Positions 15,835-24,117 of a DNA stretch of 64,000 nucleotides are shown here, piece after piece. The position numbers and the translations under genes were made by a program. The DNA lies in contig CAYNEM010000014.1 of assembly GCA_964396265.1 (NCBI GenBank), positions 1-64,000 on the forward strand. The letters run 5' to 3'. Below the pieces are notes generated by a model. It was given only the letters and a program-made list of their open reading frames with translations, was not told the DNA's origin and did not search any database. Positions within the stretch are counted from its first letter, which is position 1; the number at the start of each line of letters is the position of its first letter. The DNA is from EA-27 sp964396265 (GTDB lineage Archaea; Thermoplasmatota; Thermoplasmata; RBG-16-68-12; EA-27).

Positions 15835-16743
15835 CTACCGCGCTCCGGCTTCCGGTTTCGTGGCGCTCGACCGCCGCGTGAGGACCGCCCAAACGCGCCG
15901 GAGGGGGCGTGTCACGATCTCGATCCTGCCCGTCTTGATCCCTACGTAGACGAGGGCCGTGAACACCCAGTAGGAGAGGTACGCGACCGCCTCGAGCCAC
16001 GTGGGGTTGTCGTTGTACCCGATCAGGCCCCGGAGGACGAACCCCGCAGGGTTGTCCTGGCTGTCGGGGAAGGAGAGCTTCACGTTGTACACCTCGCCCG
16101 AGAGCCACGGGAGGATCCCCGCCTCCTGGAGCTCGTGGGCGCCGAACGCGAAGAGGCCCGCCGCAATGATGACGAGCACGAGACCCGTCACTTGGAAGAA
16201 GCGGCGGAGGTTGATCTTCCAGGACGCCCCGTAGATGCCGAACCCGATGAAGCCCGCGGCGACGAGACCGATCCCCACGCCCGCGACGAGGTCGGCGGTC
16301 GTCGTCTGCCCGGCTAGACCTGCCATGAATAGGACCGTCTCCACGCCCTCGCGGAAGACCGCGATGAACGCGAGCGCCGCCAAGCCCATGACCTGGCGAC
16401 CGTCGACGAGGATCTCGATCCGCTGCTCGACGTGGCGCCGGATGTCCTTCGCGGCCTTCATCATCCACAGGATCATGGACGTCAGGACGATGACGGCGAT
16501 GATCGCAGCGATCCCCTCGAACAGCTGTTCCTGAACGCCGCCAAACTCGCCCCAGGCGAGGGCCCAGACCGCGGCGACGGCGGCGCTCACCGCGATCGCC
16601 AGCGCGGCCCCGAGGAACACGTACCTTCGGAGCTCCTTCTTCCCGATCTTCGTGAGATACGCGACGATGATGCCGACGACGAGAGCGGCCTCGATCCCCT
16701 CCCGTAGCCCCACGATGAGACCCGGAACGATTCCGACCGCCAT
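15835..16743 (-). CDS. FTR1-family high-affinity iron permease
   Basis: An integral membrane permease (302 residues, about seven helices) for iron. Both REGxE iron-binding motifs are present: LREGIEAALVVG near the N-terminus and FREGVETVLFMAG in the middle. The C-terminal tail is Arg-rich and cytoplasmic. The start at 16743 gives MAVGIVPGLIVGLREGIE; the longer frame upstream runs through the operator region. Divergent from a DtxR-type regulator with palindromic boxes between the two, so iron-dependent repression is likely. Confidence 0.92.
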   Translation of the reverse strand: MAVGIVPGLIVGLREGIEAALVVGIIVAYLTKIGKKELRRYVFLGAALAIAVSAAVAAVWALAWGEFGGVQEQLFEGIAAIIAVIVLTSMILWMMKAAKDIRRHVEQRIEILVDGRQVMGLAALAFIAVFREGVETVLFMAGLAGQTTTADLVAGVGIGLVAAGFIGFGIYGASWKINLRRFFQVTGLVLVIIAAGLFAFGAHELQEAGILPWLSGEVYNVKLSFPDSQDNPAGFVLRGLIGYNDNPTWLEAVAYLSYWVFTALVYVGIKTGRIEIVTRPLRRVWAVLTRRSSATKPEAGAR

Positions 16744-16760
16744 GTGCGACCCGCCTATGA

Positions 16761-16776
16761 TTTCGGTCGACCGAAC
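16761..16776. promoter_or_regulatory. DtxR-type operator 1
   Basis: TTTCGGTCGACCGAAC contains the perfect 14-bp palindrome TTCGGTCGACCGAA. It lies 18 bp upstream of the FTR1 start, over or beside its TATA-like region (AATCATAGG on the minus strand), so a bound repressor would block transcription factor B/TBP. Confidence 0.65.
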
Positions 16777-16812
16777 CTCTCGGGTCCGCCCAAACGGGGG
16801 CCGCACATAAGG

Positions 16813-16828
16813 TTTCGGCGCGCCGAAA
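16813..16828. promoter_or_regulatory. DtxR-type operator 2
   Basis: TTTCGGCGCGCCGAAA is a perfect 16-bp palindrome with the same TTTCGG...CCGAA arms as operator 1. The dyad centres are 52 bp apart, about five helical turns. Confidence 0.65.
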
Positions 16829-16843
16829 TCGACGGACCGGATG

Positions 16844-16859
16844 TTTCGGGGCACCTAAT
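16844..16859. promoter_or_regulatory. DtxR-type operator 3 (degenerate)
   Basis: TTTCGGGGCACCTAAT matches the box with one arm altered (CCTAA instead of CCGAA). Its centre is 31 bp from operator 2, about three helical turns, so the three sites lie on one face of the helix. Confidence 0.45.
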
Positions 16860-16932
16860 TGAACCCTCCGTATGTACGCGAACGCATCGCGCGCAAAGCT
16901 TTATCGAGGTCGCAACCGTGGCTCGCGTAGTC

Positions 16933-17376
16933 ATGTCGGCGGTCGGCTCCCACAGCGAGAACGTGGAGATGTACCTGAAGGCGATCTTCCTCGTCTCCAA
17001 GGACGGCGACGGGAGGGCGAAGACCGGCGACATCTCGAAAGATCTGTCCGTCTCCCCTTCGTCCGTGACGGAGATGTTCGACAAGCTGCACAAGGAGGGG
17101 CTCGTCCGGCACGCGAAGTACCAAGGGGCGTCCCTCACAAAGAAGGGCGACGCGTACGCGCGTCAGATCCTACGCAAGCACTGCGTGATCGAGCGGTTCA
17201 TGGTCACCACGCTGCACTATCCGAAGGGCGCGTTCCACGACGAGGCGTGCAAGTTGGAGCACGTCGTGAGCGACGAGACTGAGCAGCGCCTCCGGAAGCT
17301 CGTCGGGCAGCCGAAGACGTGCCCCGACTGCTACGACCTAGGCAAGCATTACTGCTCCCTCCTGTTCCCTTCGTGA
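16933..17376 (+). CDS. DtxR/MntR-family metal-dependent repressor
   Basis: A 147-residue iron- or manganese-sensing repressor. A winged helix occupies residues about 8-70 (SENVEMYLKAIFLV ... DLSVSPSSVTEMFDKLHKEG). The metal-binding dimerisation helix has H83 and E87 (RKHCVIERF) and C106-x-x-E109-H110 (DEACKLEH). The Cys at that site resembles DtxR/IdeR (iron) rather than MntR, whose position is Glu. The tail adds CPDC...HYC, a possible extra metal site; no SH3-like domain is present. ATG 16933 is 25-30 bp after a TATA-like GCTTTATCG (16899-16907). Likely regulates FTR1 and itself via the three boxes. Confidence 0.88.
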   Translation: MSAVGSHSENVEMYLKAIFLVSKDGDGRAKTGDISKDLSVSPSSVTEMFDKLHKEGLVRHAKYQGASLTKKGDAYARQILRKHCVIERFMVTTLHYPKGAFHDEACKLEHVVSDETEQRLRKLVGQPKTCPDCYDLGKHYCSLLFPS

Positions 17377-17413
17377 ACTCCGGGTCGGAGCGGTCTCCGG
17401 CGAGACCCGTAGA

Positions 17414-18211
17414 CTAGGATGGGACCGGATCCAGGCCTGAACGGTAGCCGCCCGGGTCGATCACGGTTTCCAGGTAGCCGAGGAGGCGGAACGCGCGCGT
17501 GACGTCCGCGCGCATCGCCGTCAATCGGGGGACCTCCTCCGGGGAGACTTGGGCCTTCGCGGTCCCTCCGAGGTGGCGCACGCGGACCTGGCGGAACCCC
17601 CGTCCTCGTAGGAACTCCTCCGCCGCTTCCACTTGACGGAGCACCTCCAACGTGACCGCGGTCCCGTGGGGAATCCGCGAGGACAGGCACGCGTTGTTCG
17701 GCTTGTCCCAGAAGGAGAGGCCCACATGCTTCGCGAGTCCACGGACATCCGGTTTCGCGAGGCCGAACTCCACGAGGGGATGCCAGAACCCCGCCTCATC
17801 CATCGCGCGGATCCCCGGCCGGACGTCCCCGAGGTCGGAGACGTTCACGCCGTCCGCGATCGTCGTGAAGCCCTCCTTGGCGGCGATGGCCGTGAGCTCG
17901 CCTGCGAGTTCCGTGCGGCAGAAGTAGCACCGGTTCGTCGGATTCCGGCGGTACTCTGCGTTCGCGAGCTCGGAGACGAACGTCACGCGAAGGGGGATGC
18001 CTATCTCCTCCGCCTCCGCGCGCGCCTCGGCGAGCTCCCGACGGGACAGGCTCTCCGCATCTGCGATCACCGCCAGGGCGTTCCCGTCGAGCGCGTCATG
18101 CGCGAGCTTCGCGACGAGCCCGCTGTCGACGCCGCCGGAGAATGCGACGAGCACGCGCTTCCGTTCTCGGATCGCCGCGACCATGGCATCGTACGCGAGC
18201 GTCGTGTCCAT
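17414..18211 (-). CDS. larE: ATP-dependent sacrificial sulfur transferase LarE
   Basis: A PP-loop ATP pyrophosphatase that in the Lar system donates its own cysteine sulfur to build the nickel-pincer cofactor. The 265-residue protein has the PP-loop SGGVDS at 25-30 and C175 in PNNACLSSR, the position of the sacrificial Cys176 of Lactiplantibacillus LarE. It also has CYFCRTEL (C95, C98) as in archaeal homologues. LarB, LarC and LarA are not in the window, so the cofactor role here is inference from family. The ATG at 18211 is 30 bp from a TATA element shared with the divergent threonine synthase. Confidence 0.88.
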   Translation of the reverse strand: MDTTLAYDAMVAAIRERKRVLVAFSGGVDSGLVAKLAHDALDGNALAVIADAESLSRRELAEARAEAEEIGIPLRVTFVSELANAEYRRNPTNRCYFCRTELAGELTAIAAKEGFTTIADGVNVSDLGDVRPGIRAMDEAGFWHPLVEFGLAKPDVRGLAKHVGLSFWDKPNNACLSSRIPHGTAVTLEVLRQVEAAEEFLRGRGFRQVRVRHLGGTAKAQVSPEEVPRLTAMRADVTRAFRLLGYLETVIDPGGYRSGLDPVPS

Positions 18212-18235
18212 GGGAATGTCTGCATATCGACCTCG

Positions 18236-18246
18236 TCTTGATAAGG
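18236..18246. promoter_or_regulatory. Shared bidirectional TATA element, larE / thrC
   Basis: TCTTGATAAGG reads as a TATA-like box on both strands (CTTATCAAG on minus). It is centred 29-30 bp from each of the two divergent start codons (18211 and 18270), which are only 58 bp apart. One TBP site could drive both leaderless transcripts. Confidence 0.5.
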
Positions 18247-18269
18247 GCATCGCACCATCGACGGCCCGC

Positions 18270-19472
18270 GTGACGAACCTATCGCACCTAGAGTGCTCGA
18301 AGTGCGGACAGACGTACGACGCAACACTCCGAAACCTCTGCCCGAAGTGCGAACGCCCGCTCCTCGCGCGATACGACCTCGAGAGGGTCCGGAAGGAGGA
18401 CCTCCTTCCCCGCCGCGACCTCTGGCGTTATCTCCCGCTCCTGCCGCTCGCGAACCTCGACCAGGCGTTCCCCCTCGGCGAGGGCGGGACGCCGCTGTTG
18501 CGCGCTAGCAACCTCGAAAAGGCCGTGGGCCTCCGGGAGGTGTACGTGAAGGACGAGTCCGCGAACCCCACGGGCACGTTCAAGGCGCGGGGGATGGCGG
18601 TGGCCGTCCCGATGGCGAAGGCGCTCGGGGCGACGAAGCTAGCGGTGCCGAGCGCGGGGAACGCCGGGAGCGCGATGGCCGCGTACGCCGCCAAGGCGGG
18701 GATGGAGTCACTCGTCGTGATGCCGCGCGACACCCCCATCGAGATTGTGCGCGAGACCTCCGCCTTCCCCGTCCGCCTCTTCTTCACGGAGGGCCTCATC
18801 ACGGACGCCGCGGAGATCGTGAAGGAGGCCTCCCGGAAGCTCGGCTACTTCCTGATGGCGACGCTCCACGAGCCGTACCGCGTGGAGGGGAAGAAGACCA
18901 TGGGCTACGAGGTGTGGGAGCAGCTCGGCGGCCTCCCGGACTGGGTCGTGGTCCCGACGGGCGGCGGCACGGGCGTCGTCGGACTGTGGAAGGCGTTCGA
19001 GGAACTGCGGGCCCTCGGATGGTACGAGGGGCGTCCCCCGAAGATCGCATTCGTCCAGGCGGCCGAGTGCGCGCCCCTCGTGCAGGCGTTCGACCGCGGG
19101 AAGGAGACTGCGGAGGAGTGGAAAGGTGCAAAGACGATTGCAGCAGGTCTCCGCGTGCCCAAAGCGATCGCGGACGCACTCGTGCTGCGCGCGACGAGGT
19201 CGTCCGGAGGACGGGGCGTCGCCGTCACGGACGGGGCGATGGCCGCCGCCACGGCGGAGCTCGCAAGGCTCGAGGGCATCCACGCGTGCTTCGAAGGCGG
19301 AGCCACCTTGGCGGCGCTCCGCCAGCTCGTCACAAACGGACACATCCAGCCGGACGAGCGGGTCGTCCTGTTCAACACGGGCACGGGACTGAAGAACGCG
19401 CGGGCGGCGGCGGGGATGAAGGTCGCGACGGTGCGCTCGTACGCCGAGTTACGGAAACGGCTGCACGGCTGA
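18270..19472 (+). CDS. thrC: Threonine synthase
   Basis: Converts O-phosphohomoserine to threonine with PLP. The 400-residue protein begins with GTG. It has an N-terminal zinc ribbon (C9, C12, C24, C27: ECSKC...LCPKC) typical of archaeal and plant-type enzymes, PLP Lys K105 in GTFKARG, the phosphate loop GGGTGVVG, and SAGNAGSAMAAYAAK for substrate and cofactor binding. The upstream open frame to 17997 is a shadow of larE. Its promoter is shared with larE. Confidence 0.93.
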   Translation: MTNLSHLECSKCGQTYDATLRNLCPKCERPLLARYDLERVRKEDLLPRRDLWRYLPLLPLANLDQAFPLGEGGTPLLRASNLEKAVGLREVYVKDESANPTGTFKARGMAVAVPMAKALGATKLAVPSAGNAGSAMAAYAAKAGMESLVVMPRDTPIEIVRETSAFPVRLFFTEGLITDAAEIVKEASRKLGYFLMATLHEPYRVEGKKTMGYEVWEQLGGLPDWVVVPTGGGTGVVGLWKAFEELRALGWYEGRPPKIAFVQAAECAPLVQAFDRGKETAEEWKGAKTIAAGLRVPKAIADALVLRATRSSGGRGVAVTDGAMAAATAELARLEGIHACFEGGATLAALRQLVTNGHIQPDERVVLFNTGTGLKNARAAAGMKVATVRSYAELRKRLHG

Positions 19473-19473
19473 C

Positions 19474-22400
19474 TTAAGGTTCCCCCGACGGGAGGGCCCG
19501 ACCCTCGCCCGGGAAGCACCGGAGGCGGACTCCCTTCCGCTCGAGGCGAACGAGGCCCTTCGAAGCCAGACCGCGGATATGATACAGGGCGTGCTGGCTT
19601 GTGATCCCTAGCGCCCCTGCGATGTCCTTCACCGCCAGCCCGGGGACCTGGCGGATCGCGCCGAGCATCCGCATCTGGACCTCGTGCAATCCGCCGCCGT
19701 CCTCCGGCACGCGGACGCCAACGGGGAAGAACCGCTTGTGGGCGCCGTAGGTCTGCGCGCGGAGGATGCCCTCGCGCTCCAGGACGACGAGGTGATACGA
19801 CAGCGTGCCGTTCGTCAACTGCAGGTTGTGCTTGAGGTGCGAGTACGTGTCGCCCGGGTGGACCATCAGGTATCCGAGGATCATCCCGCGGGTCTGGTGC
19901 TCGAGCAGTTCGTTCCGGCGGCGCCGCGCGTACAGGGGCACGAACAGGAATTTCAAGAGGAAAAGCTTGCCGCCCTCCGTCGACGCCATCGCCGCGGCGA
20001 ACAGGATCGCGCCGCCAAGGACGATCCATCCGATCGGGCCTGACGTGACGGAGACCTCGATCATGTCCTCGTCCGTCGCACCCTGGCGGTCCGTCACCCG
20101 GAGGAGGATCTGGTATCGGCCTGCGTCCCGGAACACGTGCGACGCGCGCGCTCCGAAGAGGACGGCCACGACCCGCCCGTCGTCGTCCTCGATGCGCCAG
20201 GCGTAGCCCGCGATGTCCCCCGTGGATTGCGTCGCGACGAACGTCACCGGCTCCCCGACCTGCGCACGGTTCGGGCCGAGTGCCTTCGCGACCGGCGGTA
20301 CCACGGGCGGCGGGGGCTCTGTCCGGAAGGTGATGAGCACCCGGACCGCGAGAGGGTTCCCCGGCGCGCTGTCGTCCTTGGCGGTCGTCGTGAAGGAGAG
20401 CGCATACCCCGCGTCCAAGGGGAACGGATCGTGTAGGATTGTGAGGACCTCGGTGTCCCCGTCGCCGATCGACCAGACGAACAAAGGCACGATCGCAGGC
20501 GCGATGGAGAAGGACGCCTGAAAGGAGGATCGGTTCACTCGCTCCGACCACACGAACGAGACTTCGTCGTTCAAGGGCACGCCGAGTTCACGGTCCTCCG
20601 GGAAGCTCCGGACGAGCGTGGGCGGCGTGGAATCGATGCCGAAGGGAAGGCTGACCTCTGCGCCCTTTTCGCCGAGAGCGTCCGTCGCCTCCGCGCGAAC
20701 GACGACGGACGAGACATCTAACCGCGGCAGCGTCCACGGGAGCGACGCGGGACCCACCGCCACAACGAGGCCGGCCTCCACGACGACCCACGTCGCTCCT
20801 CCGTCCGGGGAGTACGAGAGGGTCACGTAGAGGACGCTGTCGTCAGGGTCCGCGGTCGTCCAAGCGATTTCGTGGGCGCTGCCGCCCGTCCAGTCCTCCC
20901 CCCCAACGGGGGTGACCAGATCAATCGTCGGTGCACAAGGGGTCGCGAAGGACCACGCAAACGGGATGAGGGGATTGCCCGGGTCCGAATCGTCCGTGAA
21001 TGGCGCGCCGATCGAGAGGTCGTAAGGCGTGCACGCCTGGACGCCGGAGAGGGCGACGTGCAGACGATCGGGGAGGGTCCACGTCACAGTGCGGCCGACC
21101 GGCGGCTGGACCGTGAGCGGGTCGGACGCGGGGAGCCCCATCGGCTCCGAGAAGTCCACGACGAGGTCCACTGGGAGCGGAGTCCGGGCTCCTGAGGGAG
21201 TAGCGGTCACGACCGTTGGCTTCGTGGAATCGATCCCGAACGGCGCGCTCTCGGACGAGACTGTCACAGTCCCCTCCGTGGCGGTGACGTTGACGATGGC
21301 GTCCTCGGCATCCGACATCGGGAGGACCCACGGGAACGCCTCCGTGGCGGCGGTCCCCCCCGGGACGGCCACGTCGCGGACGCCGATCGTGCCGGTCTGA
21401 GCTCCGCCCGCGTACCGATACACGACCGTGACGGCGAACGTCCGATCGAACGGTCCGAGGTTGTCGACCTCGACGAGCACCGTGTGGCTCGACCCGCCGG
21501 TCCAGGACTCGCCGCCTAGGGGCCCGAGGAGCCGGACCGACGCGCCCGCGCCGCAGCTCGTGGTGAACGACCACGGATTGGAAGATGGGCCGGGGGCCAG
21601 CGGAAGACCCGAGGGGTCCGAGCCCTCGACGCGCACCCCGTACTGCGTGCATGACCGGAAGAGCCCGTGGACGACGGTGAGGGCCTGGTAGACGGGATCC
21701 CAGGCGTACTCGAACACCGTCAGGGTCGGCGTGAACGATACGACGACGGACCCCGGGTCCATCCCCTCGCTGAATGAGATCACGACCGGGTCGTCCCGCG
21801 GCACGCCCGTCTCGCCATCCGACGGCATCGTGATGGCGAGGTACGGGCTCGAGCACGTCGTCACGAAGGACCACGGATTCGGCACGGGGCCCCAGACCAG
21901 CGGGTCGCCCATCGTGTCGTTCGCCGCGACGCCGATGACGAGCATCATACAGGGGGGCAGGGAGCCGCTCGGGTGGTAGAAGGACACCGACGTGTTCCCC
22001 GCGTACCAGACCGGGGTGAGATTGGTCGGCGGTTGCAGGTTCCACGTAAGCGAGGAGGGGTCCATCGCCTCGCTGAACGTCGCGGAGATCGTCGCATTGA
22101 GGAGGACGTCGACCGCGCCGTCCACGGGATTCGTGGACAGGACGCGAGGGTTGGCGCAGTTCGTGTCGAAGCTGAGGTATATCCCGGGCGACAGGGGATT
22201 CCCCGCCAGGTCATCTCCCGCCAGCCCGATCGCGTACGAAGTGCATGCGGTCCATCCATTCCGCGGCGTGAGCCAGAGGTCGTCGGAGGCAGGCCAGGTC
22301 GCATCGATCACGATCGAGGGCGCCAGGGACCAGGTCACGTTCGGAGTGTCCATGGCCTCGGAAAACAGGACATGCAGGGGCTGGTCCAGGAGGACGTGTG

Positions 22401-22863
22401 TCGACCCGCGGGGCGGATCCACCGAGAGAACCGCAGGGTCCGCGGAGTCAATCGTGAAGGACGCGGCGCTCGTCCTGCACGTGCTGTTCCCCCCGCCGTC
22501 CCAAACGCACACGCGGATCCGTGCGGTCGTCACGTTGACCCCGGGCACCGACCAGTCGTACGTCGCGCCCCCCGTCGGGTAGTAGCCCGACACGACCGGC
22601 GTCGGGAAGGTGGTCCCGTTGTCCATCGAAGAATCGATTGCAGTCAGAAGCTCGATCTCGCCTCCGTCCGTCACGTTCCAGCGGATGGGGTAGGCGACCG
22701 TGCCCCGGAGGATCTCCCCGCCGTCCGGGTCAAGGGCGGAGAACGAAGAGAACGTGGGCGGGATCCCCGCGCGCGCTGGGCCGAGCGGTGACAAAATCCA
22801 GCCTGCAGCGAGGAGGCTCATCAGGATCAGGAGCTGAGCCCGCCCACGTGGATTTGGAGCCAT
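19474..22863 (-). CDS. Membrane-tethered winged-helix regulator with large extracellular Ig/PKD region
   Basis: A single 1129-residue chain spanning the membrane. A signal/anchor sequence (RAQLLILMSLLAAGWIL) opens it. The outside part contains repeated SbsA-type Ig domains, each with a 'NPVDGA...ISATFSEAMDP' or 'PSDGETGVPRDDPVVISFSE' signature, two 'PVGGEDWTGGSAHEIAW' modules, and a PKD domain at about 858-940 (AQVGEPVTFVATQSTGDIAG). One membrane helix lies at about 942-960 (GWIVLGGAILFAAAMAS). The inside part, about 170 residues, holds two winged helices (YSHLKHNLQLTNGTLSYHL and VKDIAGALGITSQHALYHI), each of MarR/ArsR type. Cys pairs in the outer repeats may form disulfides. The architecture is that of a one-component sensor acting from the membrane; target and ligand are unknown. 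A TATA-like CTTTATACG lies at 22937-22946. Confidence 0.82.
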   Translation of the reverse strand: MAPNPRGRAQLLILMSLLAAGWILSPLGPARAGIPPTFSSFSALDPDGGEILRGTVAYPIRWNVTDGGEIELLTAIDSSMDNGTTFPTPVVSGYYPTGGATYDWSVPGVNVTTARIRVCVWDGGGNSTCRTSAASFTIDSADPAVLSVDPPRGSTHVLLDQPLHVLFSEAMDTPNVTWSLAPSIVIDATWPASDDLWLTPRNGWTACTSYAIGLAGDDLAGNPLSPGIYLSFDTNCANPRVLSTNPVDGAVDVLLNATISATFSEAMDPSSLTWNLQPPTNLTPVWYAGNTSVSFYHPSGSLPPCMMLVIGVAANDTMGDPLVWGPVPNPWSFVTTCSSPYLAITMPSDGETGVPRDDPVVISFSEGMDPGSVVVSFTPTLTVFEYAWDPVYQALTVVHGLFRSCTQYGVRVEGSDPSGLPLAPGPSSNPWSFTTSCGAGASVRLLGPLGGESWTGGSSHTVLVEVDNLGPFDRTFAVTVVYRYAGGAQTGTIGVRDVAVPGGTAATEAFPWVLPMSDAEDAIVNVTATEGTVTVSSESAPFGIDSTKPTVVTATPSGARTPLPVDLVVDFSEPMGLPASDPLTVQPPVGRTVTWTLPDRLHVALSGVQACTPYDLSIGAPFTDDSDPGNPLIPFAWSFATPCAPTIDLVTPVGGEDWTGGSAHEIAWTTADPDDSVLYVTLSYSPDGGATWVVVEAGLVVAVGPASLPWTLPRLDVSSVVVRAEATDALGEKGAEVSLPFGIDSTPPTLVRSFPEDRELGVPLNDEVSFVWSERVNRSSFQASFSIAPAIVPLFVWSIGDGDTEVLTILHDPFPLDAGYALSFTTTAKDDSAPGNPLAVRVLITFRTEPPPPVVPPVAKALGPNRAQVGEPVTFVATQSTGDIAGYAWRIEDDDGRVVAVLFGARASHVFRDAGRYQILLRVTDRQGATDEDMIEVSVTSGPIGWIVLGGAILFAAAMASTEGGKLFLLKFLFVPLYARRRRNELLEHQTRGMILGYLMVHPGDTYSHLKHNLQLTNGTLSYHLVVLEREGILRAQTYGAHKRFFPVGVRVPEDGGGLHEVQMRMLGAIRQVPGLAVKDIAGALGITSQHALYHIRGLASKGLVRLERKGVRLRCFPGEGRALPSGEP

Positions 22864-23004
22864 CCTCCACCATTGAATGGCCGCCTCCGCACTGTCTCGT
22901 CGCGTATTTGGCCTGATTGAAACGCCCCTGTAATCGTATAAAGGATTAGTGGTCCGACAGGGCGGTGCCGAACCATTAAGCGGAGCGTAGGCATCCGCCG
23001 CCCG

Positions 23005-24117
23005 ATGGCCGAGGCCGGGAAGTGGAAGTTCCTGCTGCTCCCTGCCGCCCTCGTCCCAATCCCGATCCTGCTCCGCCTGTTCGCTGCCCCGGACCTCGTG
23101 GTGTTCGCGGCGGCGGGCGTGGCGGTGATTCCACTCGCGCACCTGATGGGGGTTGCTACCGAGGAGCTCGGGAAACGCGCGGGGCCAGGGATCGGCGGCT
23201 TCCTCAACGCGACCCTCGGGAATGCGACGGAGCTCATCATCGCCTTCGTCGCCCTAGGCCGCGCAGCCGCTCTGGCGGGAGCGGGGAACCAGGCGGCCGC
23301 GGACGGCCTCCTGGAGGTCGTGAAGGCCTCGATCACGGGCTCCATCATCGGGAACATTCTCCTCGTCCTCGGCCTCAGCATGCTCATCGGAGGGCTTCGG
23401 TACAAAACACAGGCCTTCTCCGTGCGGGCAGCCGAACTTCAGGTGACGCTCCTGGTGCTCGCCGTCGTCGCCCTCGTCATGCCCGAGCTGTTCCAATTGT
23501 CTACCGGGCGCGCGAGCCCGGGACAGCTTTCCAACGTCAGCCTCGCCATCTCCGTACTGCTCCTCATCGGGTATGTACTGGGCCTCGTGTTCTCTCTCCA
23601 CACCCACAAGGACGTGTTCAACCCCGTAACAAAGGAGCAGGAGGAACCGATCTGGAGCCGGAACCTCGCGATTGGCGTCCTCCTCGGGGCGACGGCCCTC
23701 GTTGGCCTCATCGCGGAAATCCTCGTCGGGGCCGTCGAGGGCGTCACGCCGGCTCTCGGAATCCCGCGTCCCGAGCTGTTCATGGGAGTCGTCGTGATCG
23801 CGATCATCGGCAACGCTGCCGAGCACGGCGCCGCCGTCACCATGGCGTGGAAGAACAAGATGGACCTCAGCGTCGGCATCTGCACGATCTCGAGCGTGCA
23901 GATCGCGTTGTTTGCGACTCCCGTCCTCGTCCTCGCGTCGTTCGCCCTCGGGGCGCCCTTTACGCTCGCGTTCGAGATCTTCGAACTCGTCGCGATTGTC
24001 CTCGCCGTGGCAATCCTGGCGGTAATCGCGAAGGACGGAGAGACGAACTGGTACGAGGGCGTCCTGCTCCTCCTCGTCTACGGAATCATTGCGTTCGGGT
24101 TTTTCTACCACCCATGA
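23005..24117 (+). CDS. Ca2+/H+ antiporter, CaxA/ChaA type
   Basis: A 370-residue inner-membrane exchanger of the CaCA superfamily, with eleven or so hydrophobic segments. The two inverted alpha repeats are clear: GGFLNATLGNATELIIAF near residue 75 and VVVIAIIGNAAEHGAAVTMAW near 255, each with the acidic residue that binds the cation. The acidic linker HTHKDVFNPVTKEQEE lies between the halves. TATA-like CCATTAAGC at 22974-22983 is about 27 bp upstream of the ATG. The 3' end overlaps the convergent gene by 32 bp. Confidence 0.92.
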   Translation: MAEAGKWKFLLLPAALVPIPILLRLFAAPDLVVFAAAGVAVIPLAHLMGVATEELGKRAGPGIGGFLNATLGNATELIIAFVALGRAAALAGAGNQAAADGLLEVVKASITGSIIGNILLVLGLSMLIGGLRYKTQAFSVRAAELQVTLLVLAVVALVMPELFQLSTGRASPGQLSNVSLAISVLLLIGYVLGLVFSLHTHKDVFNPVTKEQEEPIWSRNLAIGVLLGATALVGLIAEILVGAVEGVTPALGIPRPELFMGVVVIAIIGNAAEHGAAVTMAWKNKMDLSVGICTISSVQIALFATPVLVLASFALGAPFTLAFEIFELVAIVLAVAILAVIAKDGETNWYEGVLLLLVYGIIAFGFFYHP

